Shown here one piece after another: positions 49,956-58,390 of a DNA stretch of 64,000 bases (positions are counted from its first letter, which is position 1; every line of letters starts with the position of its first letter). The notes under the pieces are model-generated. The model was not told where the DNA came from. It saw nothing but the letters and a program-made list of their open reading frames with translations, and ran no database searches. A program made the position numbers and the translations under genes. The DNA is from Acidobacteriota bacterium (GTDB lineage Bacteria; Acidobacteriota; Blastocatellia; Pyrinomonadales; Pyrinomonadaceae): contig JADJBB010000021.1 of NCBI GenBank assembly GCA_016703965.1, forward strand, positions 682,001 to 746,000, written 5' to 3'.

Positions 49956-50405
49956 TCAGTCTGTCGCTTTCGTTCCCTTGGCAGAACATGTGTCGCCCTC
50001 GGGGATGCAAACGTCACCGCATTGCTTTGTACCAGGGCCGCATCCGCCGGGCTGCGGGCGAAGCGGGCTGTCGGCGGGCGGCGGAGTCTCTTCAAATCTA
50101 TTTACGTTGATCGCTGTAGGACACCCGACGTCCCGCACGAGATCCATCAGACGCTGGTAATTCTTCGAGTTATCGGTCCAGCCCTGCAGCTTTACAAACT
50201 TGTTCACCGACCCAACGACGATATGCGAAAGCTGCGGCGCGAGCACGCTGTCGGCTTTGATCGCGTCGACGATAGCGACGACGGTCTCTTCGTCGGTCTT
50301 CGGACAGGTTTGTGCTTGAACAGTATTCGAGCCGGCGGTTGCGAAAAAAGCTATGGCAAATACCGAAACGGAAAGTAATGAACGGAGTAAATTAAATGAC
50401 CTCAT
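49956..50405 (-). CDS. Exported BON-domain protein with C-terminal Cys-rich knot
   Basis: 149 residues with a signal peptide (SVFAIAFFATAGSNTVQAQT). A BON-like domain (DEETVVAIVDAIKADSVLAP, VNKFVKLQGWTDNSKNYQRL) is followed by a Pro-rich linker and a Cys module GCGPGTKQCGDVCIPEGDTC. The same CGDxCIPxGDxC motif ends the neighbouring gene product. BON domains usually bind phospholipid or envelope surfaces. It is downstream of its paralogue on the minus strand. Confidence 0.82.
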   Translation of the reverse strand: MRSFNLLRSLLSVSVFAIAFFATAGSNTVQAQTCPKTDEETVVAIVDAIKADSVLAPQLSHIVVGSVNKFVKLQGWTDNSKNYQRLMDLVRDVGCPTAINVNRFEETPPPADSPLRPQPGGCGPGTKQCGDVCIPEGDTCSAKGTKATD

Positions 50406-50463
50406 ACTTTAACCTCGTGTTTTTGACCTAAGGGAGCTATTTCAATACTGGGCGACCCTTAGG

Positions 50464-50982
50464 TTAGGGAGCCTTGTTACCGGGCACCGTCGTAGCCGTG
50501 ATCTTTTTGCAAGTCTCCCCTTTTATGTTGCATTGATCGCCGTTTGGAATACATATATCCCCACAGGGTTTGTAACCGTCCGGACATGCGCAAGATCCGG
50601 GAATAGGCTTCGAAGTAGTTGTTGTATTTGGGTAGAACTTGTCAGTTATTACTTTGGAAACGCCCTTGGTATCCTCTGCGGCAAGGATCGCCTGTTGACG
50701 AATACTCGCGCTGCTTACGCCGCCGTAAAGGGTGACTACGCAGCCTTTCGAGAAGTAATTAAAATACATGGAATCGGCAGCAAAAGGTGGCGACGAATAG
50801 GTCTTTTCCAGGAGACTCGTTATCTCAGCATCATCGCAGGTGGGCGTCGTTTGCAGGACCGGAGTGTTCGACTTGTTAGTTGACGCGGTGTTCTTGTTCT
50901 GGTCCGATGGTGCACTGCAACCGGTCGTAATGACGGCAGCAACTATAAGAAAAAGAGCAAACTTTGCAAGTGATTTCTTCAT
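50464..50982 (-). CDS. Lipoprotein with BON-like domain and C-terminal Cys-rich knot
   Basis: 172 residues. The leader ends in AVITTGCSAP, an acceptable lipobox. A BON-like domain (DDAEITSLLEKTYSS, CVVTLYGGVSSASIRQQAIL) precedes a Cys-rich tail with CACPDGYKPCGDICIPNGDQC split by conserved Gly/Pro. The tail matches the product of 49956-50405, so the pair arose by duplication. It lies 11 bp after the kinase gene, suggesting co-transcription with it. Confidence 0.82.
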   Translation of the reverse strand: MKKSLAKFALFLIVAAVITTGCSAPSDQNKNTASTNKSNTPVLQTTPTCDDAEITSLLEKTYSSPPFAADSMYFNYFSKGCVVTLYGGVSSASIRQQAILAAEDTKGVSKVITDKFYPNTTTTSKPIPGSCACPDGYKPCGDICIPNGDQCNIKGETCKKITATTVPGNKAP

Positions 50983-50993
50983 AATTATCTCCC

Positions 50994-53948
50994 TTATTCC
51001 GAATTCGAAAAGTTCATTGACGATAGCACGCTGAATCGCGTTTGCTTACCGAATACGATCGAACTACCGTCAGGTACCCACGCGAGTTTTGAGAAATACG
51101 ATCCTGAATCGTTGTTATTCGTCAGCCTCCGCGGCGTTCCTCCTGCCGTCGCGAGAACCCAGATATTGTCCAGGTTCTGATCGCGCGCGGCGTACGCCAG
51201 CTGCTTTCTGTCTTTAGACAGGAAAATATTATAGAAATATATGTTCTTAAGACTCGTGACCAGACTCTCGGCACCGCCTGAAATAGCGATTCGGATAACT
51301 TTCGTTTCGGGCGGCAGCCCACTAAATTCTTTGCTCGGTTCGACTATAATCACCCCATTCTCGTCGGATGTCCAGCCAATAAGGCGGAAGATGCGGTCGG
51401 TTTCAAAAACCTGAGTTATCTGCCCGCTTGAAATATCAACGACCTTCAATCCACGCTTGGCTTTTCCGTTTTCGTCGCGGTTCTTGTATTGATACGAAAA
51501 TACTATTCGCTTGCCGTCCGACGACCACTCCGGAGCGTTTAAAACAACCCCAGGTTCACTAAAATTTGTGAGCTTCGTCTCGGCTCCATCTCGACGTGAC
51601 ACTAAATAGAGGTTCGCGATCTTGTCTTGTTCACGGACAAAGGCTATCGAGGAACTATCGGGAGCCCAATCATAGTAACGGCTCTCGACCTGATTGTATG
51701 GGGAGATCGAATAGCCAACACGTGAAATACCGGTCGCCGCAAGCAGGCGCTCGCCGCCACCGCTAGCGTTCACGAGATAGAGTTCGTGTTCTTGCCCGTT
51801 GATCTTGCGATATGCCACGGCGGAGCCGTCGGGCGACCAAGCAGGAAGAAAACCGTTCTCAGCAATCGTTGTTGGTCGCTCACTGTCGGTTGCCGGTTTT
51901 AGCGACTTTACGACGATGTTGGATCTCAGAAGCCTGTTACCTGAGCTAAGGCCCTTTACGGATTGGAAAACGACTCGCTGGCCGTCAGGCGAGACATCGG
52001 GCCAGAGTTTCGCATTGAGGTCGCGGGAGACTGGATTCTCAGCCCCACCCGCAACTGGAACGCCCCAGAGGTTTGATTCCTCTTTCGCCGAACTCAAAAT
52101 GATGGAGCGGCCGTCAGGCGCGGCGTCAACGATGCTGCTTTCCGATTCCGGGGTCGCGATCCGTTCATTCACTCCCGATCCCGATGTCGTGGCGAACATT
52201 TGCTGGACCTCATCCGCCGTGGTGCTGAAAAAAAGCTGACCCTTCTCAGGCAGCCACGCGATGTACTTATCGAGCTTGCCCTTTCCTTTAGCGATCTGAG
52301 TCACTTTTTTGGTTGCCAGATCGCTCGAGAATATTTCCCAATCGGTGTCTGTGCCGGTCGCATAGGCGATCGTTTTTTCGTCGGCCGAAATGTCTGTCCA
52401 TTTCGCCTTGTTGTCGCCGAACGATGTGACCTTCTGAGTGGTTCCGCTGGCTATTTCGACAGCGTAGAGTTCACCGTTCAGCTCGTAATAGATCTTTCCG
52501 GTGGAGGTCCAGCGGCGAAGCTGACTGCTGCCGTCAGTGAACGCGGCGATAGACCGCGGCGTACCGCCGAGGGCACCAACACGCCAAATACCTATGGTTG
52601 GTGAGCCATCCGCTCCTGGCCGCTGCGATACAAATGCGATCTCATCGCCCTTTGGCGACCAGATCGGATCGGTATTTGGGAACGCATCGTTCGTGACCTG
52701 GATCGCATCCGTTGAGTTAGTCTGCGTTACCCATATGCCTTTGGTGCCTGAACGCGTCGAGGCGAAAGCGACTAGTTTCCCATCAGGCGAGATACTTGCC
52801 GTTCCGAACAGTTCCCCCGGTGCACTCGTCCAACTGGCGACCTCCGTAGTTTTATAGACTGCCGTGATTGCATTTGACCCGCTCGCGGGCCGGAAATACC
52901 AGACGGAGCCAACGATCGAAGCCGTCAAAAGTACAAAGACCAGAGCATGTAGCACTGTGAACCTTCGGGTTTTTGAGATGCTGGTTGTAAGAGCAGAGCG
53001 TAGTTTGCTTTGCGTATTCAGCAGGCTGTCCTGATTCGTTTCGTGGATCGCTCGTTCGAGGGTCGGATGAACGCTCTTGTTGAGTTTTGCCTCAAATTTC
53101 AATTCGTCTCTGAGGTCTTCTATGTCTATATGCAGATCTCTGACGCTTTGATACCTATGGTCGCGGTCTTTCCTAAGCGTTTTATCGACGATACGTTCGA
53201 GTTGCCGCGGCAGATCAGGTACGACCTGGCGAAGTGCGGGCGGATCGTCTTTAAGGATAGAACTGATCAGATCAAGATGGCTTTCACCTTCGAATGGCCG
53301 CTTGCCGGCGAACATCTCAAATAGCACGATCCCAAGGCTAAAAATGTCGCTTCTCGGGTCGATCGGCCTTCCCCTAGCCTGTTCGGGCGACATGTACGCG
53401 ACCGTACCGACGATCATTCCCGGCTTTGTATTGAGGTGCGGCAGAGTCGTTTCGATGCTCTGGGCGCTGTTAGGCAAAAGCTTTGCTAGTCCGAAATCAA
53501 GCACCTTCACCAGGCCATCCTGCCGGATCATGATATTTTCCGGTTTGATATCACGATGAATGATCCCGGCTTCGTGAGCCGCGCCAAGTGCGGCGGTTAT
53601 CTGCAGTGCGATGTCGAGTGAAGCGATCAGACTGATCGGCTCGCTCCTTATGTGGTCGCGGAGCGTAAAGCCCTTTATCAACTCGGTCGCGATGTATTGC
53701 GACCCCTCGTAATTTCCGATCTCGAAAACCGTGAGGATATTCGGATGATTAAGAGCTGACGCGGCCTTAGCTTCCTGAACGAATCGATTGACCCGATCTT
53801 TATCTCCGGAAACCTCGCTCAGCAGAACTTTAAGCGCGACCTGACGGCCGAGCTTTGAGTCCTCGGCAAGATAGACCTCGCCCATTCCGCCCGCTCCGAT
53901 CGCGGAAACGATCTTATAGTGCGAGAGTATTTCGCCTGAATTCAACAC
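50994..53948 (-). CDS. Transmembrane Ser/Thr kinase fused to a TolB-like beta-propeller
   Basis: 984 residues. Residues ~11-280 are a Hanks-type kinase: Gly loop IGAGGMGEVYLAED, Lys40 in VALKVL, IIHRDIKPENIMI and the DFG of KVLDFGLAKL, with APE-like MSPEQARG. One membrane helix (~330-350, VLHALVFVLLTASIVGSVWY) precedes WD40/PD40-type repeats (AFASTRSGTKGIWV, IWSPKGDEIAFVSQ, APEWSSDGKRIVFSY), a TolB-like sensor outside the membrane. This architecture is typical of acidobacterial signalling kinases. The genes after it encode exported Cys-rich proteins. Confidence 0.95.
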   Translation of the reverse strand: MLNSGEILSHYKIVSAIGAGGMGEVYLAEDSKLGRQVALKVLLSEVSGDKDRVNRFVQEAKAASALNHPNILTVFEIGNYEGSQYIATELIKGFTLRDHIRSEPISLIASLDIALQITAALGAAHEAGIIHRDIKPENIMIRQDGLVKVLDFGLAKLLPNSAQSIETTLPHLNTKPGMIVGTVAYMSPEQARGRPIDPRSDIFSLGIVLFEMFAGKRPFEGESHLDLISSILKDDPPALRQVVPDLPRQLERIVDKTLRKDRDHRYQSVRDLHIDIEDLRDELKFEAKLNKSVHPTLERAIHETNQDSLLNTQSKLRSALTTSISKTRRFTVLHALVFVLLTASIVGSVWYFRPASGSNAITAVYKTTEVASWTSAPGELFGTASISPDGKLVAFASTRSGTKGIWVTQTNSTDAIQVTNDAFPNTDPIWSPKGDEIAFVSQRPGADGSPTIGIWRVGALGGTPRSIAAFTDGSSQLRRWTSTGKIYYELNGELYAVEIASGTTQKVTSFGDNKAKWTDISADEKTIAYATGTDTDWEIFSSDLATKKVTQIAKGKGKLDKYIAWLPEKGQLFFSTTADEVQQMFATTSGSGVNERIATPESESSIVDAAPDGRSIILSSAKEESNLWGVPVAGGAENPVSRDLNAKLWPDVSPDGQRVVFQSVKGLSSGNRLLRSNIVVKSLKPATDSERPTTIAENGFLPAWSPDGSAVAYRKINGQEHELYLVNASGGGERLLAATGISRVGYSISPYNQVESRYYDWAPDSSSIAFVREQDKIANLYLVSRRDGAETKLTNFSEPGVVLNAPEWSSDGKRIVFSYQYKNRDENGKAKRGLKVVDISSGQITQVFETDRIFRLIGWTSDENGVIIVEPSKEFSGLPPETKVIRIAISGGAESLVTSLKNIYFYNIFLSKDRKQLAYAARDQNLDNIWVLATAGGTPRRLTNNNDSGSYFSKLAWVPDGSSIVFGKQTRFSVLSSMNFSNSE

Positions 53949-54154
53949 TTAAGTTCCAATGGATAGTAAAGACTTTGTTCGCATAATTATAGCCATATTT
54001 GGGATTTGCTGCATCAAAAAAGAAATATTGTTGGAAACGGAAGCGAAACCGTTTTACAGGGACTGGCGTAATAAAAGGAAAAACTTGTAACCGAGCGGTA
54101 TTCATTGCTAAACTTAGTTAAATTTAGATCATTTTTGACCTGGAGGAATTTCAA

Positions 54155-54733
54155 ATGAAAAGAGTTATTTTTCTATTCACTATAGTGCTCGCTTTAGCGA
54201 TCGCGGGCAGAGCACAGGGAATCGCGGTTGGAGTCACGATGGATGACTTTACTCTTTCCGGCACAGACGGTGGTACGCATAGCCTTAACAGCCTGAAGGG
54301 TAAAAATGGTACGGTGGTGATGTTCTTGTCGGCACAGTGCCCGGTTGTAAAGGGATATATCGAACGCATAAACGCGGTTGCCGCAGATTATAAGGCGAAA
54401 GGCATAACTTTTATCGGGATAAATTCCAATTCGACTGAAGATTTTAACTGGGTTAAGACTGACGCCGATCAGAATTTCAAGTTCCCAATGCTTATCGACA
54501 AAGGCAATAAACTCGCCGACAAACTCGGAGCCAGCGTGACGCCTGAGGCATACTACGTGGATGCCAAAAATGTGCTTCTATATCACGGTGCGATCGACAA
54601 CGACCGTTCGGGCAAGGCCATCACAGAGCAGTACCTTAGAACAGCTTTCGATCAATCGCTCGCCGGTCAGAAGGTTGTAAATACACGCAAGAACGCATTT
54701 GGCTGCACGATAAAGAAGATCGCGGCTCAGTAG
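54155..54733 (+). CDS. Exported redoxin-domain (AhpC/TSA-like) protein
   Basis: 192 residues with a signal peptide (LFTIVLALAIAGRAQG) and a strong GGAGGAA ribosome site. The thioredoxin-fold domain carries FLSAQCPVVKGY with Cys62, a one-Cys redoxin-type site, and a second conserved Cys in the tail (NAFGCTIKKI). It is probably an envelope thiol oxidoreductase or peroxidase. It leads the redoxin-TlpA-DinB group. Confidence 0.88.
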   Translation: MKRVIFLFTIVLALAIAGRAQGIAVGVTMDDFTLSGTDGGTHSLNSLKGKNGTVVMFLSAQCPVVKGYIERINAVAADYKAKGITFIGINSNSTEDFNWVKTDADQNFKFPMLIDKGNKLADKLGASVTPEAYYVDAKNVLLYHGAIDNDRSGKAITEQYLRTAFDQSLAGQKVVNTRKNAFGCTIKKIAAQ

Positions 54734-54742
54734 AAAGATCTT

Positions 54743-55294
54743 ATGTCTAATAAGCTTGTTTTTTTCGCAAAGACGGCGCTCTGCGCCGTCTTCATGTTTA
54801 CGGTCGCTTTACCGGTTTTTTCGCAAGTGAAAAAGCCCAAAACGCCTGCCAAGAACGCCGCGGCTTCCGTGCCGAACGTTACCCAGATCGATATCGAAGG
54901 GCTCAAGGCATTGATAAAGCCGAAAGGAAAGCCGTTGCTTATAAATTTTTGGGCGACGTGGTGCGACCCATGCCGCGAAGAGTTTCCCGATCTCGTAAAG
55001 ATCGATACCGCGTACAAAGGTAAGATCGATCTTGTGACGGTTTCGCTCGATGACCTCGCCGATATCAAGACGCTTGTCCCTAAATTTCTCACCGAGGTAA
55101 AAGCCGAAATGCCGGCTTATCTACTCAAAACGGCTGATGAAAGCGCAGCGATCACAATGGTCGCCAAGGACTGGAGCGGTAACCTTCCGCTAACCATTCT
55201 TTTCGCGCCTTCGGGCGAGACGGCGTATATTCGGATGGGCAAGGTTAAATACGAGACGGTGACGGCAGAGATCGATAAGATCCTTATGCCATAG
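54743..55294 (+). CDS. Exported TlpA/ResA-like thioredoxin
   Basis: 183 residues with a signal peptide (TALCAVFMFTVALPVFSQV). The active-site motif is FWATWCDPCREEF (Cys74, Cys77), with the cis-Pro region GNLPLTILFAPSGE. Such proteins reduce disulfides in the periplasm, for example in cytochrome c maturation. It follows the redoxin gene by 9 bp. Confidence 0.9.
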   Translation: MSNKLVFFAKTALCAVFMFTVALPVFSQVKKPKTPAKNAAASVPNVTQIDIEGLKALIKPKGKPLLINFWATWCDPCREEFPDLVKIDTAYKGKIDLVTVSLDDLADIKTLVPKFLTEVKAEMPAYLLKTADESAAITMVAKDWSGNLPLTILFAPSGETAYIRMGKVKYETVTAEIDKILMP

Positions 55295-55306
55295 AATGCA
55301 AATATT

Positions 55307-55807
55307 ATGTTCGGAACAATAGAAGATTTTCGAACTGCCTGGGACTACGAGGCGGAAATGACAGGCAAGGTGTTGCTCAACCTGACCGACGAATCGCTAG
55401 GTCAGAAGGTCAATGACGAAGGGCGAACGCTCGGCTATCTGGCGTGGCATCTGGCGATAACACTGCACGAAATGCTCGGGCTCGTTGGCCTCAACATCGA
55501 CGCTCCGGCCCCGGATAGTGAATGCCCGACAAGTGCGGCCGAGATCGCCCGCATATACGGTATTGGCGGCAAATCGGTTGGTGATGAGGTTTCAAAAAAC
55601 TGGACCGCAGAAACGCTTCTGATCGAAGACGACATGTACGGTGAAACTTGGTCGCGCGGAATGACGCTTTTTTATCTGATCGCTCACCAGGCCCATCATC
55701 GAGGACGAATGACAGTTCTGATGCGTCAAGCTGGACTCAAAGTTCCCGGCATCTATGGCCCCGCGAGAGAGGAATGGGCGGCTTTTGGAGCACCGGCGGC
55801 TCCGTGA
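55307..55807 (+). CDS. DinB family protein
   Basis: 166 residues. A four-helix DinB-fold metalloprotein is indicated by LGYLAWHLAITLHEML and LIAHQAHHRGRMTVLMRQAG, with the conserved His residues that bind a metal ion. DinB-like proteins include thiol transferases such as bacillithiol or mycothiol S-transferases; none can be assigned here. It starts 12 bp after the TlpA-like gene and ends the operon at the hairpin at 55835. Confidence 0.88.
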   Translation: MFGTIEDFRTAWDYEAEMTGKVLLNLTDESLGQKVNDEGRTLGYLAWHLAITLHEMLGLVGLNIDAPAPDSECPTSAAEIARIYGIGGKSVGDEVSKNWTAETLLIEDDMYGETWSRGMTLFYLIAHQAHHRGRMTVLMRQAGLKVPGIYGPAREEWAAFGAPAAP

Positions 55808-55834
55808 CGATTGATATCACAGTCCGATTAACAC

Positions 55835-55884
55835 AGAGTTTATGCGTGCAGGTTTGATAATAACATCCGAAACGCATAAACTCT
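55835..55884 (+). terminator. Terminator after the DinB gene
   Basis: AGAGTTTATGCGT and ACGCATAAACTCT form a perfect 13-bp stem with a 24-nt loop, followed by TTTGTTTATTTT. It separates the redoxin operon from purL. Confidence 0.82.
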
Positions 55885-55923
55885 TTTGTTTATTTTAGGT
55901 GGCATTTTCGCTCTATATAAACG

Positions 55924-58206
55924 ATGACCAGTATCACGCCCGAGATAGTCGAACAGCACGGCCTCAAACCTGACGAGTACCAAAAGATCATAGAATTAAT
56001 GGGCCGCGAGCCCAATATTACGGAGCTCGGCGTCTTTAGTGTGATGTGGTCAGAGCACTGTTCTTACAAGTCATCGCGCGTACATCTCAAGCGTCTGCCC
56101 GTCACCGGCCCGCGTGTGATCGTACCGCCCGGCGAGAATGCCGGCGTGGTCGATATCGGCGACGACTGGTGCGTGGCGTTCAAGGTTGAATCGCACAATC
56201 ACCCAAGCTTCATCGAGCCATTCCAAGGGGCCGCAACCGGCGTCGGCGGAATCCTGCGAGACGTTTTCACAATGGGAGCAAGGCCGATCGCAGCGATGAA
56301 TTCGCTTAGATTCGGTCCGCTCGGGTCAGAACCGGGAGCCGTGGTGACTGGATCCGACGAAAAGGTCCAAGCCCGCAACCGCTCCATCCTCAAAGGCTGC
56401 GTCGAAGGCATCGGCCATTACGGCAACTGCTTCGGCGTGCCAACCGTCGGCGGCGAGGTCGTTTTTGACGAATCGTATAGTCTAAATCCGCTCGTGAACG
56501 CCTTCGCTCTAGGCATCGTCCGCAAAGACCAGATCTTTTTCGGCAAGGCTGAAGGTATCGGCAATCCAGTTTTGTACGCAGGAGCAAAAACCGGACGTGA
56601 CGGTATTCACGGAGCGACGATGGCGTCGGCGGAGTTTGATGAGGAAGCCCTCGAAAAACGCCCAACGGTCCAGGTCGGCGATCCGTTCCTTGAAAAGCTC
56701 CTTCTCGAAGCCTGTCTCGAAGCCATGCGCAGCGGAGCGATCGAAGGCATCCAGGACATGGGCGCTGCGGGGCTCACGAGTTCGTCCGTCGAAATGGCTG
56801 CCCGTGCAGGCAACGGCCTCGAGCTAGATCTGACGCTCGTTCCGCAGCGTGAAACCGGTATGACCGCATACGAAATGCTGCTCTCCGAATCGCAGGAGCG
56901 AATGCTTATCGTCGCCCGCAAGGGTCGCGAAAAAGAGGTCGTCGAGATCTTTAACAAGTGGGACCTCGACTGCGTGACCATCGGCCGAGTGGTCGAAGGC
57001 GACCGCCTCAAGATCGTCCACAATGGCGAGCTGATGGCCGATCTGCCGGTCATGGCACTGACAGACGAAGCTCCGAAATACAATCGGCCGATGACAGCGC
57101 CACAAAAGGCAGAACCACCTGCGTTAGCGGGTGGGTTCCGGCAAACGCCAAGGACCGAAGACCCAAACGAAGCATTAAAAATGCTTCTCTTGTCGTCCAA
57201 CATCTGCTCCAAACGCTGGGTTTACGAGCAGTACGACACGATGGTTCGCACGAACACGGTGATCACGCCGGGAGCTGACGCGGCGGTCATTCGCGTCAAG
57301 GAAACCCGCCGCGCGATCGCGATGTGTTTGGACGGGAACGGCAAATTCACCGCGATCGACCCCAAAAACGGTGCAAAACTCGCGGTTGCTGAGGCTGCGC
57401 GAAACGTCGTTTGTGTCGGGGCAACCCCGATCGCGGTCACGAACTGCCTTAATTTCGCTTCGCCCGAGCGGCCTGAGGTGATGTGGAGTTTCTCTGAGGT
57501 TATCGATGGCATTGCCGACGCGTGTAATGCGTTCGACACGCCGATCGTTTCAGGCAACGTCTCGTTCTACAACGAAACGGACGGAAAAGGAATTCTGCCG
57601 ACGCCGACGATCGGCATGGTCGGCCTGATCGATGACACGCGAAAGATCATCACCCACGGCTTCAAAAACGAAGGCGACATCATCGCCGTCCTCGGCGAAA
57701 CAAAAGACGACCTCGCTGCCAGCGAATACAGCCAAACCATTCTCGGCTACACGACCGACGAACTGATAGCGAACGGCAAAGTTCCGCAGATCGATCTCGA
57801 AGCCGAAAAGCTGGTCCAGGACACGCTGCTTAGACTCGCCGACCAGATGCTTCTGTCCTCGGCCCACGATTGCTCGGACGGCGGCATCGCCGTCGCGATC
57901 GCGGAAAGCTGCTTTTCGTCACTCGGACGCCATACGACGGGAGCTACTGTCGATATTAGCTCCAATGGCCTGGCGATCGATCCTCTTCTATTTGGCGAAA
58001 GTCCTTCTCGTATTGTCGTTAGCTTTGCTCCCGAGGTGCTTGAAAAGGTTAAGGCCGTTGTGGGAACCTGCCCATTTCAGATTATTGGCGAGGTTGGTGC
58101 CTCCGTACTCGATATCTCTGTCGACGGTACCAGGGCTGTTTCGCTGCCGGCTGACGACCTTGAGCGTGCTTGGTCGGATGGCCTTGAAAACCGATTAAGC
58201 AACTAA
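55924..58206 (+). CDS. purL: Phosphoribosylformylglycinamidine synthase II
   Basis: 760 residues, the length of small PurL. Landmarks: VFSVMWSEHCSYKSSRVHLK, FKVESHNHPSFIEPFQGAAT, IQDMGAAGLTSSSVEMAARA, the ATP/Mg segments around VVCVGATPIAVTNCLNFASP and ALLSSAHDCSDGGIAVAIAE. It makes FGAM in purine synthesis together with PurQ and PurS, which are not in this window. An insert near residues 396-406 (AEPPALAGGFRQT) is encoded by a REP-like palindrome. No strong ribosome site lies close to the ATG. Confidence 0.96.
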   Translation: MTSITPEIVEQHGLKPDEYQKIIELMGREPNITELGVFSVMWSEHCSYKSSRVHLKRLPVTGPRVIVPPGENAGVVDIGDDWCVAFKVESHNHPSFIEPFQGAATGVGGILRDVFTMGARPIAAMNSLRFGPLGSEPGAVVTGSDEKVQARNRSILKGCVEGIGHYGNCFGVPTVGGEVVFDESYSLNPLVNAFALGIVRKDQIFFGKAEGIGNPVLYAGAKTGRDGIHGATMASAEFDEEALEKRPTVQVGDPFLEKLLLEACLEAMRSGAIEGIQDMGAAGLTSSSVEMAARAGNGLELDLTLVPQRETGMTAYEMLLSESQERMLIVARKGREKEVVEIFNKWDLDCVTIGRVVEGDRLKIVHNGELMADLPVMALTDEAPKYNRPMTAPQKAEPPALAGGFRQTPRTEDPNEALKMLLLSSNICSKRWVYEQYDTMVRTNTVITPGADAAVIRVKETRRAIAMCLDGNGKFTAIDPKNGAKLAVAEAARNVVCVGATPIAVTNCLNFASPERPEVMWSFSEVIDGIADACNAFDTPIVSGNVSFYNETDGKGILPTPTIGMVGLIDDTRKIITHGFKNEGDIIAVLGETKDDLAASEYSQTILGYTTDELIANGKVPQIDLEAEKLVQDTLLRLADQMLLSSAHDCSDGGIAVAIAESCFSSLGRHTTGATVDISSNGLAIDPLLFGESPSRIVVSFAPEVLEKVKAVVGTCPFQIIGEVGASVLDISVDGTRAVSLPADDLERAWSDGLENRLSN
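57111..57139. repeat. REP-like palindrome inserted in frame in purL
   Basis: AGAACCACCTGCGTTAGCGG continues into GTGGGTTCC, an imperfect hairpin (CACCTGC-GTTA-GCGGGTG). The same word occurs in both orientations in hemW at 60735-60830. Confidence 0.8.
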
Positions 58207-58245
58207 CCAAAATTGAGATCCCGTTCCACTAAGCTTGATTTCTTA

Positions 58246-58271
58246 TAATCCTTACTTTATCGTAAGGATTA
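58246..58271. other. Hairpin in the purL-abgT intergenic region
   Basis: TAATCCTTAC and GTAAGGATTA form a 10-bp stem with a 6-nt loop, 40 bp after the purL stop. No T-tract follows on either strand, so it may be a processing hairpin or binding site rather than a terminator. Confidence 0.5.
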
Positions 58272-58390
58272 ACCCGTGTCGCGATTTCGCTGCGGTCTCC
58301 TAGCTAAATCAACAAGTTCGTACATTTCCGTCCACACCTTTGGGCTGGATATTACTACGTGAGATCTACTGAAAACGGAGAATTTGAAAC

